A stretch of DNA of 64,000 nt from Rhizobiaceae bacterium CPCC 101076 (lineage in GTDB: Bacteria; Pseudomonadota; Alphaproteobacteria; Rhizobiales; Methylopilaceae), in assembly GCA_003347645.1 (NCBI GenBank), contig QDFX01000012.1:49931-113930 (forward strand), read 5' to 3'. Made by a program: the position numbers and the translations under genes. Position 1 is the stretch's first letter. Every line of letters begins with the position of its first letter. The notes below the pieces were generated by a model. It saw only the letters and a list, made by a program, of their open reading frames with translations, was not told the origin of the DNA and made no database searches. Below are positions 54,452 to 63,000 of this stretch, piece by piece.

Positions 54452-55288
54452 ATGGGTGCGTCTTGTCTCGAAATGGCCGACCGGTTCCACGGATCGCGTC
54501 CGTCCTTCATTGCCTCCCTTCTCGCGCTGCTTGCGATACCATCCGAGGCGGCCTTTGCCGCCGATGCGACTACGCGATCGCCCGGAGACGACCTTGTGAT
54601 CGAGCTCGGCGGCGGCGCGAAATTCGAACCTTCCTATGAAGGTGCGTCCGACTATGACGTGTCGCCGTTTCCGACCATCAAGCTGGAATATCTGAACGTG
54701 CCGGGCCTGTTCACGATCGGCGGCGGCGGCGACGATCTCGGCTTCTCGATCGGACCGTCGTTCAACGTCACCGGCGAGCGCGACAGCTCCGACCATGACG
54801 AACTGACCGGCCTGAACGATGTCGACGCCACCTATGAGCTCGGCCTGAAGGCCAGCTATGAATGGGAGCATGCCGAGGTCTACGGCGCGGCGCGTTATGC
54901 GTTCGGCGGGGCCGAGGGTTTCGTCGGCGATGTGGGTGCGAACGCGATCTTTCGGCCGACATCGTATCTGGAGTTCAAAATCGGTCCCGTCGCGACCTTC
55001 GCGGGCGAGGACTACATGGACACCTATTTCGGCGTGACACCGGGCGAGTCGCTCTCGACCGGCGGTCGCCTCTCGGCCTTCGATGCTGAAGCGGGCATCA
55101 AATCGGCCGGCGTGGAGGCGAAGGCGCGCTACGAGTTCCGGGAGGACTGGTTCCTGAATGCCGAGGCCTCGTGGACCAGCATGGTCGCCGACGCGAAGGA
55201 CTCTCCGATCGTCGAGGCCGGCGACGACCAGCAGTTCACCGTTGGACTGGGCGTCTCCAGGCGGTTTTCGCTCGACCTGTTCGATTGA
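54452..55288 (+). CDS. MipA/OmpV family outer-membrane protein
   Basis: The 278-residue protein has a signal peptide (PSFIASLLALLAIPSEAAFAAD). Its mature part consists of amphipathic beta strands: VIELGGGAKFEPSYEGASDYDVSPFPTIKLEYLN, GLKASYEWEHAEVYGAARYAFGG and a final aromatic strand QFTVGLGVSRRFSLDLFD. This is the MipA/OmpV barrel. MipA members scaffold murein enzymes; others are induced under antibiotic or osmotic stress. Start ATG 54452 follows AAGGGGG; ATG 54473 is possible. Confidence 0.85.
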   Translation: MGASCLEMADRFHGSRPSFIASLLALLAIPSEAAFAADATTRSPGDDLVIELGGGAKFEPSYEGASDYDVSPFPTIKLEYLNVPGLFTIGGGGDDLGFSIGPSFNVTGERDSSDHDELTGLNDVDATYELGLKASYEWEHAEVYGAARYAFGGAEGFVGDVGANAIFRPTSYLEFKIGPVATFAGEDYMDTYFGVTPGESLSTGGRLSAFDAEAGIKSAGVEAKARYEFREDWFLNAEASWTSMVADAKDSPIVEAGDDQQFTVGLGVSRRFSLDLFD

Positions 55289-55296
55289 GCTGACCG

Positions 55297-56727
55297 TCAC
55301 TCCCAGGCGAGCGGCCGGGCAACGTCTTCCAGCGCCCGCCGCTCGGCCGCGATGCCCCATTTCCACATCACGGCTGCCGCGAACAACATGAGCGCCGATC
55401 CGAACACATAACCTCCGAACACCGCCTCACGCGACCCGGTCTCGACCAGCCAGGCGAACACCGCCGGGCCGGCCACGCCACCCACGCCGGTGCCGATCGC
55501 GTAGAAGATCGCGATGGCGAGAGCGCGGACTTCCAGCGGGAAGGTCTCGCTGACGGTGAGATAGGCCGAGCTCGCGGCGCAGGAGGCGAAGAAGAAAATC
55601 ACCGACCAGCACAGCGTCTGCGTGGTCGCCGAGAGCACGCCCTCGACGAAGAGCCAGCCGGTCAAGGTCAGCAGCAGGCCGGAGATGGCGTAGGTGCCGG
55701 CGATCATGATGCGGCGGCCGATCGTGTCGAAGAGGTGGCCGAGCATGACCGGGCCGAGGAAATTGCCGGCGGCGAAAGGCAGGATGTACCAGCCGATATC
55801 GGCCGAGGCGACGCCGTAGAAGTCCATCAGGACGAGAGCGTAGGTGAAGAAGATCGCGTTGTAGAAGAAGGCCTGCGAGGCCATCAGCGACAGCCCGACG
55901 AAGGCGCGCCTCGGATTGGTGACGAAGATCGCGGTCAGTGCTTCCCTCATCGGCGTATGGGTGCGCGGGCGTACCCGGATCGGTTCGCCGTCCGGATCGG
56001 GCAGGGGGATCGCCCACCCCTGTTCGATGCGCTCGACGACGAACTCGGCCTGGTCGGCGCGGCCATGCGTCATCAGCCAGCGCGGGCTTTCCGGCAGCCA
56101 TGAGCGCAATACGAGGATGAAAAGTCCGAGCACGGCGCCGATGAAGAAGGCGAGTCGCCAGCCGAGTTCGGGGTCGATGATCGCGGGATCGAGCAGGATC
56201 AGCGAGCCGATGGCGCCGAGCGCCGCGCCGATCCAGAAGCTGCCATTGATGATGAGGTCGGTCCGGCCGCGATAGCGCGCGGGGATGAGTTCTTGGATCG
56301 TCGAATTGATCGCGGTGTATTCGCCGCCGATGCCCGCGCCAGTCAGGAAGCGGAAGAGGACGAAGCTCCAGACGTTCCATGAGAAGGCGGTGCCGGCGGT
56401 GGCCAGGATGTAGACCGCGAGCGTGATGAAGAAGAGCTTCTTCCGCCCCAGCCGGTCGGTCAGCCAGCCGAAGCCGAGCGCGCCGAGCACCGCGCCCGCC
56501 AGATAGGCGCTGGCGGCGAGGCCGACTTCCGCATTGCTCATCCTCAGGACGGGACTGTCCTTCAGCGCGCCTGCCAGAGCTCCGGCAAGCGTCACCTCCA
56601 GACCGTCGAGGATCCAGGTGATGCCGAGCGCAATGACGACGAGCGTGTGGAATCGCCCCCAGGGCAGCCGTTCGAGGCGGGCGGGGACTCGGGATTCGAC
56701 GATGTCGAGAGTGGGGGAGCGCTGCAT
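55297..56727 (-). CDS. MFS transporter, metabolite:H+ symporter type
   Basis: The 476-residue 12-TM protein has GWLTDRLGRKKLFFITLAVYILATAGTA (loop 2-3 motif), RFLTGAGIGGEYTAINSTIQELIPARYRGRTDLIINGSFW (TM4-5) and LGHLFDTIGRRIMI (loop 8-9). These are features of the sugar/metabolite:H+ symporter groups (SV2/AAHS-like). The ATG at 56727 (MQRSPTLDIVESRV) is used. It runs convergently to the MipA gene, 8 bp apart. Substrate unknown. Confidence 0.88.
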   Translation of the reverse strand: MQRSPTLDIVESRVPARLERLPWGRFHTLVVIALGITWILDGLEVTLAGALAGALKDSPVLRMSNAEVGLAASAYLAGAVLGALGFGWLTDRLGRKKLFFITLAVYILATAGTAFSWNVWSFVLFRFLTGAGIGGEYTAINSTIQELIPARYRGRTDLIINGSFWIGAALGAIGSLILLDPAIIDPELGWRLAFFIGAVLGLFILVLRSWLPESPRWLMTHGRADQAEFVVERIEQGWAIPLPDPDGEPIRVRPRTHTPMREALTAIFVTNPRRAFVGLSLMASQAFFYNAIFFTYALVLMDFYGVASADIGWYILPFAAGNFLGPVMLGHLFDTIGRRIMIAGTYAISGLLLTLTGWLFVEGVLSATTQTLCWSVIFFFASCAASSAYLTVSETFPLEVRALAIAIFYAIGTGVGGVAGPAVFAWLVETGSREAVFGGYVFGSALMLFAAAVMWKWGIAAERRALEDVARPLAWE

Positions 56728-57029
56728 GGTCGGAGAACAAACCCCGACGGCGACGGACCCGTTCCGGTACTGCGAAGTTCCCTCCGGTTCCCATCGGCGG
56801 GCACGGTCCGGTTCTCTTCTCCCGGCGGGGCGCGGATTAAAAATCGTAGGGGCAGCGTCAGCGGTCTTTCCGCATTTATCCTTCAACTTCAACGTGTAGC
56901 GCGATTTTGCCCGTGTTTTGATTTTCGCAAAACGGTAAACGCGCCGTCATAAACTTTGGTCAAAGAGGCGGCCTGAGTTTCCTGAGCCGGCTCGGCGCCG
57001 GACTGCGTTCGAACTTCTACGACTATACA

Positions 57030-57052
57030 TTCCACGAGCAGTGTTCGTGGAA
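57030..57052 (+). promoter_or_regulatory. Inverted repeat upstream of the giant RTX gene
   Basis: TTCCACGA (57030-57037) and TCGTGGAA (57045-57052) are perfect arms around 7 bp, 42-64 bp before the ATG. A TATACAT sequence precedes it at 57024-57030. It could be an operator or a 5'-UTR hairpin. The rest of 56728-57093 shows no supported gene. Confidence 0.45.
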
Positions 57053-57093
57053 ACGAAACCGTCTTTCCTACTGAGATCTTCTGGAGAACTCCC

Positions 57094-60000
57094 ATGGTCG
57101 ATCAGCTGAATTATCCCGCCGCGAATCCCCAGGGCGGCTTCCTCGTCGATCCGGGCATCGCCGGCACTGTGTCGAGCTACACCATGGTGTTCGATATCAA
57201 CGTCGCGACAATGGGCGGCTACGCCGCTCTGCTGCAGACCGATCTCAACAACGCCAGCGACGCCGAACTCTTCATGCGCAAGAGCGGCTCGACCTTCGGC
57301 ATCGGACATAACCAGGACTATGACGGCTCGGCCGCGCTCGGCCAGTGGCACCGCGTGGCGGTCACCATCGACGGCGACCAGATGGCCAAGTACATCGATG
57401 GCGTGCTGGTCGACACGCAGACGATCACGAGCGGCAATCTCGCCCGCTTCACGCTGTCGGACGGCGGCTTCCTGATCCTGGCCGACGAGGACGGGGAGAC
57501 GGCTCCGGGCTCGCTCAACAGCTTCCTGTTCGTCGACCGCGCGATGACCGCGACCGAGATCGGCGCGCTCGGCACCTCGGACGGCGTTTCGGGCATCCTC
57601 GCCTCGGCCCCGGAAGGCACGCAGGCAACCCAGTTCGACTTCACCGGAGAGAGCTTCGAGCCGACCTTCGGCAACGGCACCCTGGTCGATCGCGCCGCGC
57701 CGCCGGTCGAGCCGGATCCCGATCCGGTCGCCGTGATCAGCCAGATCAAGGACATGATGGTCACCCCGGACGAGGAGACCCTCGTCATTGATCTCGCGAC
57801 GGTGTTTCAGGGCGAAGGCCTGACCTACACGGTTGAGACGGCCGAGGGCGAAGTAGTCAACGCGACCATCACCGACGGCAAGCTCAGCCTCGACTTTGGC
57901 GATCTCGGCTTCTCCGACGTCCGCGTCAAGGCGACCGATGGTGAGGGCAATGTCGCGAGCGACACGTTCCGCGTCCGCGTCGCCGGCGAGAACGCCTACA
58001 CGCTCGCGGTTCTGCCGGATACGCAGGACTACACCGACAACGCGCATCTCTCGCACATCTTCGGCGACATGACGCAGTGGCTCGTCGACCAGAAGGACAC
58101 CATGAACATCAAGTTCGTGATGCATGTCGGCGACGTCACCCAGAACAACCTGCCGGGCCAGTGGGATATCGCCGAGGCGGCGCTCCGCAAGCTCGACGGC
58201 AAGATCCCGTACTCGCTGCTGCCGGGCAATCACGACCAGGCCGCCGGTGGCTCCGCCGCCGACCATTCCTCGGTCTATCTCGACGAGCGCTTCTCCCCGG
58301 ACAAGCAGGAAGCCACGAACCCGGACACGTTCGGCGGCGCATACGACCAGGAGCAGAACAGCGCCCGCAACACCTATTCGACCTTCGAGGGCACCGACGG
58401 CACCAAATGGCTGGTGCTGAACATGGAATTCGGTCCGCGCGACGACGTGCTTCGCTGGGCCGGCGACATCATCGAGGAGAATCTCGATCACCGCGTGATC
58501 ATCGTCTCGCACTCGCTGACCGACTATGCCGGCCGCCACGATCCGCTCGGTGGTCCGCTGTACGATGAAGGCGCGGGCTACGATTACGGCATCGGCCGCG
58601 ACCCGCAGGGCGCCAACGACGGCGAGACGGTCTATCGCGAACTGCTGGCCAAGTACCCGAACATCTCGATGACCTTCTCGGGTCACATCTTCGGCGACGG
58701 CGCCGAGACGAATGTCAGCTATTCGCAGTACGGCAATCCCGTGTTCGAGATGCTGGTGAACTACCAGAACGGCATCTCCCGCGAGATCACCGGCAACGGC
58801 AACGAGGCGCTCGGCAACAATGGCGGCAACGGCGCGATGCGCCTCGTCGTCATCGACCCGGACAACAACACGATCTCGACCGAGACCTATTTCACCGAGT
58901 TCGACGACTACCTCGACGGCTACCGCGTGAAGCCGGAGCTCGATCGTGACGGCCTGACCGGCGAATATCGCGGTCATCAGGAGACGTTCACGGACGTGAA
59001 CGTCGGCACGCCCGACCTCTTCGCCATGGCCAAGGCCGGCGACGACCTGTTCGTCGAGGCCGGTGACGGCAGCGACGCGGCGCTGGTCAATCTCGACGCC
59101 TCGACCTCGCTCAACCCGAAGTCCGAAGGCCTGACCTATGAATGGCTGAACGAGGACGGCGACGTCGTCGCGACCGGCCAGAAGCCGTCGGTCGAATTCG
59201 ATCTCGGCAAGCATGAGCTGACGCTGAAGGTCACCGACACCAATGGTCTCGTCACCACCGACAAGGTCGTCATCGTCGTGCGCGGCGAGGACACGCTGCT
59301 GGTCGAGAACTTCAACGACGGCGACGCGGCGGGCTGGTCGACGGGCCCTGACCAGGGCATCACGGTCGGCGTCGGCACGGCCGCCGATTTCGGCATCCCG
59401 GCGCTCGGTCCCGAAGACAAGGTCGGCCATGTTCCGGCGCTGTCGAGCGGCGAGAAGTTCTTCCTGTCGCCGCTGCCGGGCGTTCCGGCCGGCACGGTGA
59501 TCACGTCCTACACGCTGGTCTACGACCTCTACGTTCCGCTGGCGACCGCGAGTGAATACACCTCGCTGTTCCAGACCGACGTGAACAATGCGAGCGACGC
59601 GGAGCTCTTCATCCGCAAGACCGGCGCCACCACCGGCGGCATCGGCATCGGCGGCAATTATCCGGGCGCGTTCCAGTACGACGCCTGGCAGCGCATCGCC
59701 TTCGTCGTCGAGGACCAGGGCAATGGCAACGTCCTCATCAGCAAGTACATCGAGGGCCAGAAGGTGGGCGAGCAGACCATGCCGGCTGACCGCTTCGCCT
59801 TCGACGTCTCGAAGGGCGGCCTGATCTTCTCGGACGAGGACGGCGAGAACTCGAACCTCTACGTCTCGAGCCTCTTGATCACCGACAAGGTCTACACCGA
59901 CCAGGAGATCGCCGATCTCGGCGGCGCCAAGGCCGGCGGCATCACCCAGTCCGCTCCGAGCCTCTATGCTTCGCAGTTCGACTTCAACGACGACGACCTG

Positions 60001-63000
60001 GCCCCGACCTACGGCCCCGGCCATATCGGCATGGGCCAGGGCGGCGAGACCGGTCCGTTCCTGCTCAAGGGCACCGTGTTCTCGCGGCCGGACGCCGAGG
60101 CCGGCATGCCGGCTCCGGAAGGCGCGCTGTGGGACATGTCCGACGCGGCCGGCAACAAGCTGGTGTGGACGGGCGAGGGCGCCAATGACTGGGCGAACTA
60201 CGTCCTCGAAGCCGGCGTGACCTCGATGGACAACGACGCGGTCGGCGTCGTCTTCTACTATCAGGACGACGAGAACTATTATCGCTTCACCCTCGATGGC
60301 GAGACCAACCGCCGCGAGATCGTCAAGGTGCAGGACGGCGTCGAGACGGTGCTAGCCTCGACCGAGGCGGGCTACCAGTTCAACGTCGAGCTGAAGCTCA
60401 AGGTCGCGGTGATCGACGGCGTGATCAACGCCTTCCTCGGCGACAAGAACGTCTTCGGCGGCCCGGTGGTCGATGCCACCAACCCGCTGACGCACGGCAC
60501 GGTCGGCCTCTATTCCAGCGGCCAGCGCTCCTCGATCTTCGATGACATCGCGGTCACCCGCGCCGACCTCACCGCCCATGCCGGCGAGGACCAGCGCGTG
60601 TTCGACACCGACGGCGACGGCCATGTCGCGGTGACTTTGCATGCCGACGGCTCGTACGGCCTGACCGACATCGTCTCGTGGGTGTGGACCAACGAGGACG
60701 GCGAGCAGGTCGCCACCGGCAAGAACCCGACGGTCGATTTCGACGCCGGCGTCAACAAGCTGACGCTGACCGTCACCGACGGCAGCGGCAAGACCTCGAC
60801 CGACCGCGTCGACGTCGAGGTGGTGGCCAAGGACAAGCTCCTCGTTTCCGAGGATTTCTCGTCGGCGGCTTCCCTGTCGAAGTGGACGATCGTGGACGAG
60901 GGCGAGTTCGGCGGCATCGGCGCCGACGGCAAGTCCTCCGACTGGGTACTCGTCGACGGCAAGCTGCAGCAGAATTCCGACCTGCAGAGTCGCGAGCTGA
61001 CCTGGGACGGCGCGAGCAATCCGGATTACTGGCAGCGCGGCTGGAGCCCGCTCGGCGACGGCGTCAATGTGCTGCGCGTCGGCACCTACGCACTCTACAA
61101 CGACCCGGCGGCGAAGGATTGGGACGACTATTCGGTCCAGGCGACCGTGCAGACGCCGGACAATGACGGCCTCGGCTTCCTGTTCCACTACACGGACGCC
61201 AACAACTACTACAAGCTGGAGCTCGACGCGGAAGGCACGCTCGACCGCGATCCGGGCAACGGCGCGGGCAGCGTCTTCAACCTGCTGCGCATGCGCGACG
61301 GCGTCGAGGAGATCCTCGGCCAGGTTCCGGGCAAGTACGAGCCGGGCAAGGCGTTCGAGCTGCGCGTCGACATCGTCGACAACCGCATCACCGCCTTCAT
61401 CAACGGCGAGGAAATCTTCGCCTATGCGATCGAGGACCACGGCAACGAGAAGGGCACTGTCGGCCTCTATTCATGGGGCAATCAGGGCCTGAGCTTCGAC
61501 AACGTCACCGTCGTCGATCTCTCCGATGCCGAGCCGCCGGTCGGCGACCTCGTCCTCATCGGCGACGAATTCGACAATGAGCTGACGGGCGATATCGGCG
61601 ACGACGAGATCATCGGTCTTGCCGGCGACGACACGCTGACGGGCGCGGCCGGCGACGACAGCATCAATGCCGGCGAGGGCGACGACCTGGTCGACGCCGG
61701 TGAAGGCGACGACCTCGTCGAGGGCGGCGAGGGCGACGACGACATCCAGGGCGGCGCGGGCGACGACGAACTGCTCGGCGGCGAGGGTGACGACGTCATC
61801 GACGGTGGCGAAGGCTACGACACGATCGACGGCGAAGCCGGCAACGACACTTTGATCGCCGGTGAAGGCGACGACGTGTCGGGCGGCGAGGGCGACGACG
61901 AGATCCAGGTCTCCATCGAGAGCGGCCTCCCGGCCTCGCTCGACGGCGGCGAGGGCGACGACACGGTTCGTCTCGGCGGCGCCGGCACGGCTGCGCTTGG
62001 CGAGACCACCGATGTCGAAAACCTCGTGGTCGCGGGCGGCACCTGGTCGGTCGCGGACAGCGACTATTCCACGGTCAGCATCGAGGACGGCGCGACCGTC
62101 ACCAGCGCGGTCGTGCTCAACAACGAGGATGTCCTGACGGTCGAGACCGGCGGCAAGCTTCTTGCCAACAACGCCGTCACCTGGACGGGTGGCGACGTCG
62201 TGGTCGACAATTCGGGCCTGATCGAAGGCAGTCGCACGCTGCAGACGACAGCAGGCGCGAGTGGCGATCTCGAGTTCAACAATCTCGCGGGCGGCACCAT
62301 CCGTGGCCAGATCAGCCCCGGCGCCAGCGGTGCCGCGACGGCCACGATCACGCTCAACAATTCCGGTGTGATCGAGGCCTCGTCGGGCGGTCGCGTGATC
62401 GACTTCCGCAGCTTCGATGGCTCGGGCGGTCGCGCCACCATCAACAACCTGGCCGGCGGCGTCATCCGCAACACCGGACTGACCTCCGGCGACGCCGACG
62501 TGCTGCGTCCCGGCCAGAACGGCACCGTCAACAATTGGGGAACGATCATCGCGGCCGAAGGCCTAGTCGGCGGCGGAGACCTGATCGACTTCCAGAGCGA
62601 CACCGGCGGCAAGGTCAACAACTATGCCGGCGGCCTGATGGAAGGCTCGCGCCATGTCGTGACCGGCGATCATGCCGTGACCGTCGTCAACGACGGCACG
62701 ATGATCGGCCGCAACGGTTCGGCGGTGAACATCGACAATGACGGTTCGGAAGCCGACAAGGTGTTCATCACCAATCGCGGCACGATGGAAGGCCGCTCGG
62801 CGGAGCTCGCCGACTCGGACGGCGACGCGATCGACGTCGACGGTCTGGTGCAGATCCTGAACTACGGCAAGATCAAGGGTCTCGGCGCCGAGGGCTACCA
62901 TGACGGCGAGCCGAACGTGTCGGAAGGCATCGCGATCGGCGGCGGCACCATCGTCAACAATGCGTCGGGCGAGATCTACGGCTACGGCCGCGGCATCCAG

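Noticed and set aside
56947..60024. A 1,025-codon open frame on the minus strand, antisense to the RTX gene
   Set aside because: It is the mirror of a GC-rich, Asp/Gly/Val-coded gene. Its product is Arg/Val/Asp-rich without recognisable motifs, while the plus strand encodes clear LamG, phosphoesterase and PKD-like modules.
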